In this document: piece by piece, positions 38,780 through 49,843 of the stretch
Layout of the letters: each line of letters starts with the position of its first letter
Position numbering within the stretch: position 1 is the stretch's first letter
Assembly (NCBI RefSeq): GCF_001792775.2
Contig: NZ_MLGE02000003.1
Coordinates: forward strand, 1 to 64,000
DNA from: Staphylococcus pseudintermedius
GTDB lineage: Bacteria > Bacillota > Bacilli > Staphylococcales > Staphylococcaceae
Direction of reading: 5' to 3'
Length of the DNA stretch: 64,000 bases
The notes under the pieces: generated by a model
The model's input: only the letters and a program-made list of their open reading frames with translations
Told to the model about the DNA's origin: nothing
The model's database searches: none
Translations under genes and position numbers: made by a program

Positions 38780-40072
38780 TTATGGATACAAACGATTTAA
38801 CAAGCGTGGGAATGGTGATGTTTCACGCACATGTTCCACACCGGCAATCCATGCGACAGTACGTTCTAAGCCTAAACCGAAACCACTGTGCGGTACACTA
38901 CCATATTTACGTAAATCTAAGTAATATTGATAGCTTTCTGTATCAAGCTGATGTTCATCGATACGTTGTTCTAACAACTCGAGGTCGTTAATACGCTCAG
39001 AGCCACCGATAATTTCGCCATAGCCTTCAGGTGCAATTAAATCCGCACAAAGCACTGTGTCTTCATTTTCTGGATTTGGTTGCATGTAGAATGGTTTAAT
39101 TTTTGTTGGATAATTCACAATGAATACAGGCAAGTCGTAATGGTTGGCAATCGCTGTTTCGTGTGGTGCACCGAAGTCATCGCCCCATTTAATATCATCA
39201 AACCCTGCTTCATGTAAAAACTTAATCGCATCATCATAAGAAATACGTGGAAATGGCGCTTGAACTTTTTCTAATTTTGATGTGTCGCGTTCTAATAATT
39301 TAAGTTCGATTTGACAATTTTTAAGCACGGATTGTACGACATATGAAACATACGCCTCTTGTACTTCTAAACTCTCTTCATGTGTTGTAAAGGCCATTTC
39401 AGGTTCAATCATCCAGAATTCAATTAAATGGCGACGTGTTTTAGATTTTTCGGCACGGAATGTCGGACCGAATGAAAATACTTTTCCGTAAGCCATTGCC
39501 GCAGCTTCCATGTAAAGTTGTCCACTTTGTGATAAAAAGGCATCTTCATCAAAGTATTTTGTATGGAACAATTCACTTGTGCCTTCAGGTGCACTTGCTG
39601 TTAAAATCGGTGGATCAATTTTCGTGAAGCCATTTTCATTAAAGAACTCATATGTTGCACGGATGATTTCGTTACGAATTTTCATCACAGCGTGTTGTTT
39701 TTTAGAACGTAACCATAAATGGCGGTGATCCATTAAAAATTCAGTACCATGATTTTTAGGTGTAATCGGATAGTCGTGTGCTTCGTGAATCACTTCAATA
39801 TTTTTGACTTGCATCTCATAACCTAAGTCTGAGCGGTTGTCTTCAGTAATTTCACCAGTCACATACAATGATGTTTCTTGTGTTAATGATTTCGCACGTT
39901 GAAAGATGTCCTCGTCAACATCTGCTTTAACGACCACACCTTGCATAAACCCTGTACCGTCACGCAATTGTAAGAATGCGATTTTACCACTTGAACGTTT
40001 ATTCGCTAGCCAAGCACCAATCGTGACTTCTTGGCCAATTTTATTCTTTGCTTCTTTAATCGTTGTTTTCAT
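38780..40072 (-). CDS. asnS: Asparaginyl-tRNA synthetase
   Basis: A class II aminoacyl-tRNA synthetase that charges tRNA-Asn. 430 residues, equal to S. aureus AsnS, with the OB-fold anticodon domain (about 1-100) and the catalytic domain: motif 2 [19 protein letters not shown] and motif 3 [13 protein letters not shown]. The ATG with GGAG 7 bases upstream is chosen over one 6 bases earlier. No T-box leader is present in the 67 bases upstream. Confidence 0.97.
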   Translation of the reverse strand: MKTTIKEAKNKIGQEVTIGAWLANKRSSGKIAFLQLRDGTGFMQGVVVKADVDEDIFQRAKSLTQETSLYVTGEITEDNRSDLGYEMQVKNIEVIHEAHDYPITPKNHGTEFLMDHRHLWLRSKKQHAVMKIRNEIIRATYEFFNENGFTKIDPPILTASAPEGTSELFHTKYFDEDAFLSQSGQLYMEAAAMAYGKVFSFGPTFRAEKSKTRRHLIEFWMIEPEMAFTTHEESLEVQEAYVSYVVQSVLKNCQIELKLLERDTSKLEKVQAPFPRISYDDAIKFLHEAGFDDIKWGDDFGAPHETAIANHYDLPVFIVNYPTKIKPFYMQPNPENEDTVLCADLIAPEGYGEIIGGSERINDLELLEQRIDEHQLDTESYQYYLDLRKYGSVPHSGFGLGLERTVAWIAGVEHVRETSPFPRLLNRLYP

Positions 40073-40139
40073 AACCATTCTCCTATTTGTTTTAATACTG
40101 TTATTATTTTAACAAAACTATTGCCGAACTTCTACCACA

Positions 40140-42842
40140 TCATGATTGATCGAGTTGAGATTGCATTTGATGGAGCAATTGTCCAAACTGTTTGATGTTG
40201 CCTTCATGTTGTTGAAAATGTGTAAACGTATTTTGGAAAAAGTGACGATATTGACTGTGGATTAAACGATTATCAAAAGAAACGACAATCCCTTGATCAT
40301 TTTCATTTCTCAAAAGGCGACCTAAACCTTGTCTGAATCGCAACACAGCTTCAGGTAAGACATAATCTTTAAAAACATTGTCAAACTCATTGGCAAGTAA
40401 CATCGGTTTGACGGCATGATGATTCATAAATGGTAATTTCGCAATCATGACACATTTAATACCGTGCGCCTGATAATCAAATCCTTCAAAAAATGTACTC
40501 GTCCCTAGTAATATTGCTTTATCAAAATGATTGAACTGTTGCACGATTTTATAATTTTGACTTTGTTGCTGTGACAATATCACATAATCGTCAAATTCAG
40601 CCATTTGATTTAAATAATCCATCACATTGTATAACATTTTATAGCTCGTGAAGAGAACGAGACACTTACTGTCCACAGTCGTGACGTAACGGGCAATATA
40701 TTCCACAATCGTTTGGATATATTCTTCTTGATTTTGATAATTGTAACGTTTAATATCATTCGGCACAAAGATGTGTGCATTGGCGTTATGTTGATATTCT
40801 GACGTAATCTTGTACGTTTGGAAATGCACATCTTCTTCAAACCACTTTTGATAATTTTTAAAGGAGCCATTAAACGTCAGTGTGCCTGAAACGAACGAAA
40901 TCGATTCGAACTGTTTTAAAATTTTCTCCGTTAACAGATGTTTGATCGATGCGTCTTTAAGATGAATTTTAATCGTCGACTTTTGTTGGACATTTTTTAA
41001 CGTAATATAAAACAAATGCCCTGCTTTCAACCCCGTTTCGATTTCTCGTAATTGATCCACAATATAAAGCAAATGTTTACGCAGCGTTTTGACCACTTTA
41101 TGTTTCATATTATTGAAATGCTCAAGTGTGACATTAATTTTGGAAATGTATTGATGTAACAACGGAATCAATTGATCGCGTTCCATATCATAGGCATAAT
41201 GTAATTTCGATGTTTCATCATCATATAACTGACCTTCATGCACTTTATTGAAAATATGGTCAAAAAAGTGTTCGTTCATATCGTGAATTTCATTAATGTC
41301 TTGCTTAATGCTAAAAACATCAATCGGTGGAATATCTAACTTTTGTAAAATACGTTTTTGCTCGAGTTGATCGATTTGTTTTAGCAGTTTTTCATTTTCT
41401 GTTTTACCGATTAGCCCTAATTGGTACTTAATATCGGCATAACCGAACGCATGAATGGCACAATCAATCGCATAGTCGGGCAATCGATGTGCTTCATCAA
41501 TAATGCAATGTTTGAACATTTGATAGAGTGTATGTTCAGGTGATGAATATAACAAATGCGCATGGTTTGTAATGCCGATTTGAATTTTGGATGCATTCGT
41601 TCGAATATGGTTGTAATAATGAAAATCTTTACGTACAGGGACATACGTTTCGATTTTTTGTTCAAAATACATTTTTTGGCCACCGCGTAAGTTCAGTTCT
41701 TGAATATCACCTGTCCGTGTTTCTAATATCCAGATGAGCAATTGCATTTTTAATAAATTAACATCATAATTGGTCGTTTCATCTTTTAATACTTGGCTGA
41801 TGAGACCTAGCGAGATATAGTCTTGTTTACTTTTGATTAACGTCGCATTGATCGATACATTAAGTGCTTCGTTAATTTTCGGAATATCTTGTAATAACAA
41901 TTGATTTTGTAACATTTTTGTATTCGTTGAAATCATGACGTGTTCGCCTGTCTCAATATAATACATTAAAGATGCGACTAAATAAGCTAATGATTTTCCA
42001 CTACCAGTATCGGCTTCAATAAGTGCTTTTTCGTTATGCATTAACTGGTCAAACACAATTTGCGCCATATAAAGCTGTTCTTCACGATATTGGTAATGAC
42101 AGACGTCGACAATTGTTTGATATAAAGCGGTCAAATTACCGTCAAACTGAATGTGACTGACTTCAAAATCAGGTGGGGCAAGATAATAAATTTGTTCAAA
42201 CTGATTTAATCCAGTCATTTCTTTTGTCGCATCATGTAAACGGACTTGTTCGAAAAAATAGTCGTCCAATTGATATTTTAATTGTTTGCTTAAATAATAG
42301 AGCTGTTTCTTCGTGTTAATCGGTAAAACCTCGAACTTCTCAAACGCCAAAATCATGATACGCGCTGTTGTATACGCGTCTTCATCTGCGCGGTGTGCTT
42401 GTGTAAGCGGAATACCTAATGATTCGGCTAACTCTGTCAGTTGATAGCTTTTCTCTGTTGGAAACGCAATTTTAAAGAGTTCCAATGTATCAATGACTTT
42501 TTTCGGTTGGTAATGAATATGACATTTTTTGAATGAACGTTTTAAAAAATTAAGATCGAAATTTACATTATGTGCGACGAAAATACAATCTTTAATTTTT
42601 GAATAAATTTTATGTGCGACTTCTTTAAAATAAGGTGCTTGATTTAACATTTCTTCTTCGATGGAAGTCAATGCTTGTATAAAAGTCGGAATTGTTAAAT
42701 CGGTTTTGATCATTGAGTGATAGTGGTCAATAATTTGGTTGTTACGAACAAAAGTAATACCTATTTGAATAATCTCATCATAATCTGCTTGGTTGCCTGT
42801 CGTTTCAAGATCGACAACAGCATAACAGGGTTGATGCGCCAT
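40140..42842 (-). CDS. dinG: DinG-family 3'-5' exonuclease/helicase-like protein
   Basis: 900 residues: an N-terminal DnaQ-type DEDDh exonuclease (D11 and E13 in VVDLETT, D155 in [12 protein letters not shown]) fused to an XPD/DinG-like helicase domain with Walker A ADTGSGKS (277-284) and IIDEAH. The four iron-sulfur cysteines of true XPD/DinG helicases are missing between Walker A and DEAH. S. aureus DinG with the same layout was shown to be a nuclease rather than a helicase. It follows birA by 27 bases. Confidence 0.93.
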   Translation of the reverse strand: MAHQPCYAVVDLETTGNQADYDEIIQIGITFVRNNQIIDHYHSMIKTDLTIPTFIQALTSIEEEMLNQAPYFKEVAHKIYSKIKDCIFVAHNVNFDLNFLKRSFKKCHIHYQPKKVIDTLELFKIAFPTEKSYQLTELAESLGIPLTQAHRADEDAYTTARIMILAFEKFEVLPINTKKQLYYLSKQLKYQLDDYFFEQVRLHDATKEMTGLNQFEQIYYLAPPDFEVSHIQFDGNLTALYQTIVDVCHYQYREEQLYMAQIVFDQLMHNEKALIEADTGSGKSLAYLVASLMYYIETGEHVMISTNTKMLQNQLLLQDIPKINEALNVSINATLIKSKQDYISLGLISQVLKDETTNYDVNLLKMQLLIWILETRTGDIQELNLRGGQKMYFEQKIETYVPVRKDFHYYNHIRTNASKIQIGITNHAHLLYSSPEHTLYQMFKHCIIDEAHRLPDYAIDCAIHAFGYADIKYQLGLIGKTENEKLLKQIDQLEQKRILQKLDIPPIDVFSIKQDINEIHDMNEHFFDHIFNKVHEGQLYDDETSKLHYAYDMERDQLIPLLHQYISKINVTLEHFNNMKHKVVKTLRKHLLYIVDQLREIETGLKAGHLFYITLKNVQQKSTIKIHLKDASIKHLLTEKILKQFESISFVSGTLTFNGSFKNYQKWFEEDVHFQTYKITSEYQHNANAHIFVPNDIKRYNYQNQEEYIQTIVEYIARYVTTVDSKCLVLFTSYKMLYNVMDYLNQMAEFDDYVILSQQQSQNYKIVQQFNHFDKAILLGTSTFFEGFDYQAHGIKCVMIAKLPFMNHHAVKPMLLANEFDNVFKDYVLPEAVLRFRQGLGRLLRNENDQGIVVSFDNRLIHSQYRHFFQNTFTHFQQHEGNIKQFGQLLHQMQSQLDQS

Positions 42843-42869
42843 ATGCCCCCTCCTTTCTCTCTTTATAGA

Positions 42870-43841
42870 TTAAAATTCAATATCTGCACTCATTAAACGG
42901 TGGAAATCACCATCTCGATCAACGACAAGTAAAAAGCCTTGGTCATCAATTTCCATTACGTTACCATAAAATTGTTGTTTGCCTTCTGTAAAACGTAATT
43001 GTTTATTCCAAATATTTGAGCGCTGAATATATTCATCTTTAATGGTTGTAAAAGGCTCAGTCAAAAATTGTTGATAACGTACTTCAATACGTTGCATCAA
43101 TTGTTCTAAAAAGTCATAGCGGTTAATAATTTTTCCGTAATGCAATTTAACACTCGTTGCAGTTTGTTGTAATGCTTCGTCAAAATCTTCAACGTCGTGA
43201 TTTAAATTAATGCCAATACCACAAATGACAGCCTCAATCCCATCTGCATTTGCTACCATTTCCGTCAGAAACCCGCATACTTTTTGACCTTCTATGTAAA
43301 TGTCATTTGGCCATTTAATTTCAACTTTTGCTGGACTATATGACTGAATCGCTTCACTGATTGCTAATGACATAAATAAATTAAACGTCGTCAGCATTGA
43401 AAAAGGAATGTCTGGTCTTAAAACGAGTGACATCCATAAACCTTTGCCTTTTGATGATTGCCAAACACGTTTGAAACGCCCTTTTCCTGCTGTTTGTTCA
43501 TCGCTTAAAATGAGCATAGTACGATCATCGTTTAAAATTGCCTTTTTAGCGACTTGTTGTGTAGAGTCTACAGATGGATATGTTTGAAATTGATTGATAA
43601 ATGATTGATGTTTAAAAATTGAGGTCAATACCCCTTTATGCCATGCTTGCGGCAAAGCTTTTAGCTGATGCCCTTTATTGTGAATCGAATCAATTGAAAA
43701 CCCCTCTGCTTTAAGTTGGTCCACTGTTTTTTTGACCGTCATCCGTGAAACATTGAGTTGTTCTGCAATCGTCTGCCCAGAAATATAGTCAGGTCTTGCA
43801 TCTGTTAATAGTTCTAATATTTGATCAAGATATTTTGACAT
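42870..43841 (-). CDS. birA: Biotin-protein ligase / biotin repressor BirA
   Basis: A bifunctional 323-residue protein that biotinylates carboxylases and represses biotin genes. An N-terminal winged HTH (ISGQTIAEQLNVSRMTVKKT) shows it is the regulatory class. The ligase core has GKGRFKRVWQSSKGKGLWMS, KWPNDIYIEGQKVCGFLTEM and ICGIGINLNHD. It overlaps the end of cca by 17 bases. Its operator genes (bio) are not in the window. Confidence 0.95.
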   Translation of the reverse strand: MSKYLDQILELLTDARPDYISGQTIAEQLNVSRMTVKKTVDQLKAEGFSIDSIHNKGHQLKALPQAWHKGVLTSIFKHQSFINQFQTYPSVDSTQQVAKKAILNDDRTMLILSDEQTAGKGRFKRVWQSSKGKGLWMSLVLRPDIPFSMLTTFNLFMSLAISEAIQSYSPAKVEIKWPNDIYIEGQKVCGFLTEMVANADGIEAVICGIGINLNHDVEDFDEALQQTATSVKLHYGKIINRYDFLEQLMQRIEVRYQQFLTEPFTTIKDEYIQRSNIWNKQLRFTEGKQQFYGNVMEIDDQGFLLVVDRDGDFHRLMSADIEF

Positions 43842-45027
43842 GTGTTCTCACCCATTCAATGATAGCTTCTGTTTGATTGTTAACTTGACGTTGAATCACA
43901 GCACATTCGACTTGTCGTAAAACGTCTTTGATCCACGGTCCACCTTTTAATTGGAACGCTTGCATTAACCATTTACCATCTATGGCTAAATCTTCTCGTG
44001 ATTGAATTGGTAAATCTTCCCATACGGCTTGGAGACTTGCACTGCTAAAGATAATCGGTGATGGTAAATCAATTTGGTTATCTTCTAATATCGGTCGCAG
44101 TTCATTAATTTTTAGCGCAACCTCAAGACCAAAATCGTACGTAAATTGTTGGAGCTGGACTTTAGTATCTATTGTTTGTGCAACTTGAATGGCCGATATT
44201 AACGTTTGAATTGTGCGAACTTGTGCATTACTCAGTTTTAAAGACTTAAACGCTTGATAGTTTGTGCGATAGCTGAGAATGGCTAAAAATGCCTCCATAT
44301 CAATCGGTGCATTTATTTTTATCGCTGCGACATCGACATCTTTGAAATACGGGATGTAACGCCACAATTGCAAAGCTTCAAGTATGGGGAAGGTTTTCGC
44401 AACAAAGGTCCCTTTAATTAATAATGTTAGTTCGTTCATAATGCGTTCAATGGATAAATATTCCAAATCCGACATTTGGTGTGCCATCGCTTCAAACGTT
44501 GCCTCTTCAATCGTAAATCCGAGCTGTGACTTAAAACGTAAACCGCGCAATATTCTTAATGCATCTTCGTCAAAGCGTGTTTTTGCATCACCTACCGTAC
44601 GAATGATACGCTGTTCAATATCACGTTCGCCTTCAAAATGGTCAATACGTTCATAGTTGATATTCATCGCTATGGCGTTCATCGTGAAATCTCGACGTTC
44701 CACATCTTGGTATAAATCCCTGACAAAATATACTTCTGTCGGGCGACGATGATCCACATATTCAGCTTCGGCACGGAAAGTCGTCACTTCATAATTTTCG
44801 TGTGACCATACGACATTGATGGTACCATGTTCTTTACCAATGGGAATTGTATGTTCAAAGAGTGACTCGATTTCATCAGGTGTCGCATTTGTCGTAATAT
44901 CTACATCGTGGATAGGACGATTCATAATAAAATCTCGCACTGATCCACCGACAAAATAAGCTTCATATCCATTTTGAATTAAACGTTCTAAAATAGGTTT
45001 GGCTAATTCAAATTGAGATTGATTCAT
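43825..45027 (-). CDS. cca: CCA-adding tRNA nucleotidyltransferase
   Basis: A 400-residue class II nucleotidyltransferase that adds or repairs the 3' CCA of tRNA. Motifs: YFVGGSVRDFIMNRPIHDVD with the catalytic Asp pair, then RRDFTMNAIAM, and the nucleotide-selecting region in EDALRILRGLRFKSQLGF. It starts 3 bases after bshA and overlaps birA. Confidence 0.96.
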   Translation of the reverse strand: MNQSQFELAKPILERLIQNGYEAYFVGGSVRDFIMNRPIHDVDITTNATPDEIESLFEHTIPIGKEHGTINVVWSHENYEVTTFRAEAEYVDHRRPTEVYFVRDLYQDVERRDFTMNAIAMNINYERIDHFEGERDIEQRIIRTVGDAKTRFDEDALRILRGLRFKSQLGFTIEEATFEAMAHQMSDLEYLSIERIMNELTLLIKGTFVAKTFPILEALQLWRYIPYFKDVDVAAIKINAPIDMEAFLAILSYRTNYQAFKSLKLSNAQVRTIQTLISAIQVAQTIDTKVQLQQFTYDFGLEVALKINELRPILEDNQIDLPSPIIFSSASLQAVWEDLPIQSREDLAIDGKWLMQAFQLKGGPWIKDVLRQVECAVIQRQVNNQTEAIIEWVRTHVKIS

Positions 45028-45030
45028 GAA

Positions 45031-46155
45031 TTACAATTCCCCTATCATTTTTTTATAATAATGTTCATACTGATCGGCGATAATTTGTGAATCGAACCGT
45101 TTTGCAATATCGTGTAACATATTTTCACGTAACGATTGATATAATGCACTATCTGTCAGTAATTTTAGCGCGTAGTCAGCTGCGGTTTGACTGTCCCCGA
45201 TATCCACTAAAAAGCCTGTTTCACGATGTTGAATGACTTCTTGAATGCCACCTGCACGTGTACCAATAGGAACGACGCCTGTTTTCATCGCTTCTAACAG
45301 GGTAAGGCCAAAGCTTTCCTTTTCACTCATTAATAACACAATGTCTGACATTTGGTAAAAATTACTCATACAATCTTGTTTACCTAAAAAGAGTACATCA
45401 TCAGAAAGACCCATTTCACGGACTTTTATTCGCATATCATGTAATTCAGGACCGTCGCCAATCAGCAACAATTTGGATTGAATGTGTTCGCGAATGAGAG
45501 CAAATGTATCAATAATCGTATCAATTCGTTTAACTTTACGGAAATTTGACACATGAATCAATACTTTTTCATCTTGAGTAATGCCATAACTCTCTTTTAA
45601 ATCTGTATTGTAACCCGTCGGAAATTCGGATTCCCTTACGAAATTATAAATCGGTACAATCTCTTTTTGAGGTGCAATAATCTCATTCGTTTCGTCTTTT
45701 AATGATTCGCTCACACTCGTAACAATGTCACTTTGTTCGATGCCGAATTTAATTGCATTTCTTAACGAGTGATCATAGCCGAGAACTGTAATATCTGTGC
45801 CGTGCAAAGTCGTCATAATTTTAATATCTTTACCGGACATTTGTCTCGCTAAAATCCCACAAATCGCATGTGGAATTGCGTAATGCATATGAAGCACATC
45901 TAAGTCATACTCATTTATAACATTTGCGATTTTTGTACTTAACGAAATATCATAAGGTGGATATTGGAATACAGCATATTGATTTACGTCAACTTGATGG
46001 AAAGTAATGTTAGGTACCGGTTTATTTAAGCGAAATGGCATGTTTGAAGTAATAAAATGCACTTCATGCCCACGTTCGGCCATTAAAATACCGAGTTCTG
46101 TTGCAATGATCCCTGAACCACCTACTGAGGGATAACAAGTAATGCCAATCTTCAT
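45031..46155 (-). CDS. bshA: N-acetyl-alpha-D-glucosaminyl L-malate synthase BshA
   Basis: A GT4 glycosyltransferase that makes GlcNAc-malate, the first step of bacillithiol synthesis. 374 residues with CYPSVGGSGIIATELG at the N-terminus, LHMHYAIPHAICGI, and the C-terminal donor motif SEKESFGLTLLEAM. BrxA and YpdA, encoded elsewhere in this window, act in the same thiol system. It lies 15 bases after the pyrophosphohydrolase gene. Confidence 0.95.
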   Translation of the reverse strand: MKIGITCYPSVGGSGIIATELGILMAERGHEVHFITSNMPFRLNKPVPNITFHQVDVNQYAVFQYPPYDISLSTKIANVINEYDLDVLHMHYAIPHAICGILARQMSGKDIKIMTTLHGTDITVLGYDHSLRNAIKFGIEQSDIVTSVSESLKDETNEIIAPQKEIVPIYNFVRESEFPTGYNTDLKESYGITQDEKVLIHVSNFRKVKRIDTIIDTFALIREHIQSKLLLIGDGPELHDMRIKVREMGLSDDVLFLGKQDCMSNFYQMSDIVLLMSEKESFGLTLLEAMKTGVVPIGTRAGGIQEVIQHRETGFLVDIGDSQTAADYALKLLTDSALYQSLRENMLHDIAKRFDSQIIADQYEHYYKKMIGEL

Positions 46156-46170
46156 ATAGCTCGTACTCCT

Positions 46171-46494
46171 TTATGTCTTTCTTTCAAAACGATTTTTATC
46201 GCGTTTGTTGAATTTTTTCATTGTTTGGTTAAAGCTTTTTGTCATATCGATATTAAGCGAGTTTGCGAGACAAAGGAGAACAAAAAGGTTGTCACCTAGT
46301 TCAGCTTCGATTGTATTTTCAGCCTCACTCGCTTTCTTCTTTTTCTCTCCATGATAGTGGTTGATTTCACGTGCCAATTCACCAACTTCTTCTGTTAAGC
46401 GGGCAAGATTTGCAAGCGGAGAAAAATAACCTGTTTTAAACTGTGAAATGTATGTATCGACTTCTTTTTGCATATCAGAGAGTGATCGATTCAT
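46171..46494 (-). CDS. Nucleotide pyrophosphohydrolase (MazG-like, YpjD)
   Basis: A 107-residue MazG-type all-alpha NTP pyrophosphohydrolase with metal-binding acids in LTEEVGELAREINHY and EAELGDNLFVLLCLAN. Such enzymes clean up non-canonical nucleotides. It is the first gene of the run with bshA, cca, birA and dinG, as ypjD precedes bshA-cca-birA in Bacillus. Confidence 0.9.
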   Translation of the reverse strand: MNRSLSDMQKEVDTYISQFKTGYFSPLANLARLTEEVGELAREINHYHGEKKKKASEAENTIEAELGDNLFVLLCLANSLNIDMTKSFNQTMKKFNKRDKNRFERKT

Positions 46495-46630
46495 GATATG
46501 ACATCCTTTCTGTTTTCATTCTTCTTTATCTTACATGAAATGTGTGGCGTTGAGCAATCTATGCACCTTTTTGATAGATGAAACACTATTTTTTATAGTA
46601 GTACTTTATCAATATAATTCACCAAAACTA

Positions 46631-46667
46631 AAAAAAGAGCTGGGCGTCTGTCCCCCAACTCTTTTTT
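46631..46667 (-). terminator. Terminator of the aro operon
   Basis: A 14-bp stem (46631-46644 with 46654-46667, one mismatch) starts 5 bases after the yugP-like stop codon and has six T on the minus strand. It closes the aroC-to-yugP transcript. Confidence 0.88.
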
Positions 46668-46672
46668 GCTTA

Positions 46673-47371
46673 CTATTGATCTGCTGAACGTGCGATTAAA
46701 ATTAAACGAACGAGTTCAGCAACTGCAACGGCTGTCGCTGCAACATAAGTCATCGCTGCTGCTCTTAATACGCGACCGGCATGTTTATATTCTTTTTCAT
46801 TCACGATATGCATTTTTTGTATTTGATTCATTGCTCGTTTACTTGCGTCAAATTCGACTGGCAACGTCACAATGGAGAACAATACAGCAAATGCCATTAA
46901 GAAAATACCTATCCATAACGCTGTTGAACCAATCGCCATGTGTAATGATGTCATGATAATCCCAGCCATAATGAAAATATATGACATCGAACTACCGATG
47001 TTCGCTACAGGTACTAATGCACTACGGAAACGTAAAAAGAAATAACCTTCGTAGTGCTGAATTGCATGCCCTACTTCGTGAGCGGCAATTGCAGTTCCGG
47101 CAACACTTGGTTTGTTATAGTTTGAAGGTGACAATACGACGACTTTGTTTTTCGGATCGTAATGGTCTGTTAAAAATCCTTGACCTTCTTTGACTTCGAC
47201 ATCATAAATGCCATTTGCGTGTAAAATTTCTAATGCTACTTCTCGTCCCGTCTTGCCACTTGTTGATCTAACTTGAGCATATTTTTCATAGTTAGATTTA
47301 ACTTGGTGTTGTGCATACATTGGGAGGATCATAAGTATAATAAAATAAATAATTAAAGACATGATAGACAT
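46673..47371 (-). CDS. Membrane zinc metallopeptidase (YugP-like)
   Basis: 232 residues with an N-terminal membrane helix, the zinc motif HEVGH in AIAAHEVGHAIQH, and three further membrane helices in the C-terminal half. It belongs to the Zn-dependent neutral protease family 2 (YugP). The start is the ATG with AAAGGAG 8 bases upstream, not the GTG nine bases earlier. It is the last gene of the aro operon; its substrate is unknown. Confidence 0.87.
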   Translation of the reverse strand: MSIMSLIIYFIILMILPMYAQHQVKSNYEKYAQVRSTSGKTGREVALEILHANGIYDVEVKEGQGFLTDHYDPKNKVVVLSPSNYNKPSVAGTAIAAHEVGHAIQHYEGYFFLRFRSALVPVANIGSSMSYIFIMAGIIMTSLHMAIGSTALWIGIFLMAFAVLFSIVTLPVEFDASKRAMNQIQKMHIVNEKEYKHAGRVLRAAAMTYVAATAVAVAELVRLILIARSADQ

Positions 47372-47409
47372 TATGCTCACTCCTTTATAATATTATTGTA
47401 CTGGCTTCA

Positions 47410-48003
47410 TCAAACTTGGTCAATCTTTTTACCCCTGTTGAGTCGATAAATTACGAACAAAATTGGCACCACTGATAACCAAAATGCGAGGTAACCAATT
47501 TGTGCTTCATAATGTCCGAGTCCGCCGTATACTGGATATTGATGAAAAACGTAATCGATCACATCATTATGGAAAACCCAAAAAATCGTAATGGCTATAC
47601 TCGTTAACGTAAATTTGAATTGCGGTAAAAATAATACAGCTTGAATCGCCATAATACCGTGAGAAATAATTAACAGGACACCCATCATATAAATAGTATC
47701 GTCCTCTATAAATAACAGAAAATTCATCATGACTGCCCAAACGCCATATTTCAATAATGTGACAAAAGCAAGCGTATCAATGATGGCACTTTGTTTTTTA
47801 CATAATAGTAAGATTAAGCTGACGACTAAAAATAACGTCGCAGTGGGACTATCTGGAATAAATGGCCAAAAATACCACGCTGATCTATAAAGTTGTGGTG
47901 TATACCAAATATAACCATAAAGCGTCCCCAAAATATTACTCATGATAATCAATATGAGTATTGGACGTTGATAGAACAACATATTTTGTAGAGCTGTCCA
48001 CAT
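47410..48003 (-). CDS. DUF1405 membrane protein (YpjA-like)
   Basis: A 197-residue integral membrane protein with five or six hydrophobic segments and the family stretch GTLYGYIWYTPQL. No function is known to me. It lies between the reoY gene (28 bases) and the yugP-like gene (38 bases), within the aro transcript. Confidence 0.82.
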   Translation of the reverse strand: MWTALQNMLFYQRPILILIIMSNILGTLYGYIWYTPQLYRSAWYFWPFIPDSPTATLFLVVSLILLLCKKQSAIIDTLAFVTLLKYGVWAVMMNFLLFIEDDTIYMMGVLLIISHGIMAIQAVLFLPQFKFTLTSIAITIFWVFHNDVIDYVFHQYPVYGGLGHYEAQIGYLAFWLSVVPILFVIYRLNRGKKIDQV

Positions 48004-48031
48004 GATTGAGATCCCTTTCGTCAGTCATTGT

Positions 48032-48589
48032 TTAAGTTTTGTCAGTAATGTGCCTCAATTTAATGAGATTTAATATTTTTGTATAGTGCTTAAATAATTG
48101 AATATCTTTCAAATTTAAACTTAAGTCAATATGCGATTTTAATAAGTGAATGATTTGCTGCTCTGTACTATTAGAGAACTCGATATGATACATATCCATA
48201 TGATAAGCATCTCCATTTTGCGTTGTGAGCAGTTGTTGCAATAATAAATGATCGAGACGTAAATCACGATCAGCTTCCTGGTTAAAATGAATTTTAACGT
48301 CGAGTTGCTGTGAATGACGAATCACTTGGTGAAATATTTCATCGGTGTTCATCAACAATGTCTCACCTTCATGATATTGAATCGCTATGACAGGCGCATC
48401 CGACACAGCCATTTCTAAAGTAGGATGATCTGCTACAATTTGGTCGACAAAATGAATTTTTTCAATCAGTGCATGGTTCGTTTTAATGAAATTCAGTAAC
48501 CAAACACTGATACGAGATTTAAACTGATAGTGAAAGAGTAAATACTCGATAAAGTCACGTTTTTCAAAATTTAAACGTGTATCTAGCAT
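48032..48589 (-). CDS. reoY: ReoY-like factor (UPF0302, YpiB family)
   Basis: A 185-residue soluble protein with the UPF0302 domain (RDFIEYLLFHYQFKSRISVW to about 110) and a C-terminal IDEAL-like part. In Listeria, ReoY works with ClpCP to control breakdown of MurA and thereby peptidoglycan synthesis. The next gene upstream is a TPR protein, the same ypiB-ypiA pairing as in B. subtilis. The function here is inferred from that family. Confidence 0.85.
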   Translation of the reverse strand: MLDTRLNFEKRDFIEYLLFHYQFKSRISVWLLNFIKTNHALIEKIHFVDQIVADHPTLEMAVSDAPVIAIQYHEGETLLMNTDEIFHQVIRHSQQLDVKIHFNQEADRDLRLDHLLLQQLLTTQNGDAYHMDMYHIEFSNSTEQQIIHLLKSHIDLSLNLKDIQLFKHYTKILNLIKLRHITDKT

Positions 48590-48600
48590 AAATAATCACC

Positions 48601-49842
48601 CTAAAGTAATCGTCCTTGTTCTGCATCCCACTCAGGGTTACCACTATCTTTTTGCAACAGTAATTGAAGAATGGATTTAGCTGGTTCGATTTGACCGATT
48701 TCAATGAGATAATAGTAGTAATCTTTTAAGAAATCAATGTTGTCACGCATCGATGCAAACGCTAAACCGTAAAAATGTTGTGCTTCTTTATCACGTTCTT
48801 CTTGTCCTAATGCATATGCGAGTTGCCACATGAATTGAGGATCCATATCTTCTTCATCGACATACTGAACTAATTCAATTAATGCTTCATAATCCTCTTT
48901 ATTACGTAAAAAGTCAGCTAACATCAGTAAAGGTTCTTGATAGCCCGGATCCACTTCAAGTGCTTGTTTTAATAATGTCACACCTTCATTTTGATCGCCA
49001 TGTTCAATTTGCAATGCACCCGTACTGTACATCAATTCTTTATAAAACTGGTTGAGACGTAAGCCTTCTTGACCGATTTCAATCGCATCTCCAAAAGTTT
49101 TCTCGTTTTCATAAAGCTGTTGTAAATAGTAATAGCCTTGAATGAAGTCTGGATCTTTTTGAAGTAATGTTTTCACCAACTTAATCGCTTCATGCGTCAT
49201 GTCATTCTTTTCATACGCAATCGCTTTTTTAAGATAATCATCTGATGTCAGTTCATTGTCATTAATTTCATCAAACCAACGTAGGGCATCGGTATAGTTT
49301 CCGCTTTGAAGACTGCTGTCTGCTATACGTGAGAATAAGTTGACGCCATTGATTTCATACTCTCCACTCTCTAGTACAGTGTCATACTCTCTTGATGCGC
49401 GCAAATATTGACCATCATAGTAAAGTAATTCTGCTAATGCAAAATGGACAATCGGATCAGCAGGTTGTATCTCGATTGCTTGTTCAATTTTTTCAATCGC
49501 AATATCTATCATATTAATTTGTTGATATAAATCAGCTTCTAACATTAAACGTTCAGGTGTCAGTGGCACTTCATTTAAAAACTCTAATGCTTCATCTGTT
49601 TGATTTTCTGAAATAAGCCCATCAATAAAATAGATTAAAATTTCATCTTCATCTGGATATTTCATGTAAAGCGTACGAAAAACTTCAAGGCCTTGTGGTG
49701 TCAGTCCGAATTGATATAATGTCTCACCCAGTACAAACAATGCATCATCATTATCTGATTGCAACGCTTCCTGAACGCGAGAATCAAGTTGATCTAATTT
49801 TTGTAAGTTGATATCGTCAATTAATTTGTAGATATCTTGCAT
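48601..49842 (-). CDS. TPR-repeat protein (YpiA-like)
   Basis: About 413 residues made almost wholly of tetratricopeptide helices, for example DPIVHFALAELLYYDGQYLR and DPGYQEPLLMLADFLRNKED, so a protein-protein interaction scaffold in the cytoplasm. The ATG chosen lies 2 bases after the aroA stop codon, behind GAGGG. In Firmicutes it is encoded with the reoY-type gene and is thought to act with it; evidence here is only the context. Confidence 0.85.
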   Translation of the reverse strand: MQDIYKLIDDINLQKLDQLDSRVQEALQSDNDDALFVLGETLYQFGLTPQGLEVFRTLYMKYPDEDEILIYFIDGLISENQTDEALEFLNEVPLTPERLMLEADLYQQINMIDIAIEKIEQAIEIQPADPIVHFALAELLYYDGQYLRASREYDTVLESGEYEINGVNLFSRIADSSLQSGNYTDALRWFDEINDNELTSDDYLKKAIAYEKNDMTHEAIKLVKTLLQKDPDFIQGYYYLQQLYENEKTFGDAIEIGQEGLRLNQFYKELMYSTGALQIEHGDQNEGVTLLKQALEVDPGYQEPLLMLADFLRNKEDYEALIELVQYVDEEDMDPQFMWQLAYALGQEERDKEAQHFYGLAFASMRDNIDFLKDYYYYLIEIGQIEPAKSILQLLLQKDSGNPEWDAEQGRLL

Positions 49843-49843
49843 A

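Noticed and set aside
40073-40139. Possible T-box leader for asnS
   Set aside because: Only 67 bases separate asnS from dinG, too short for a T-box, and no T-box sequence is present.
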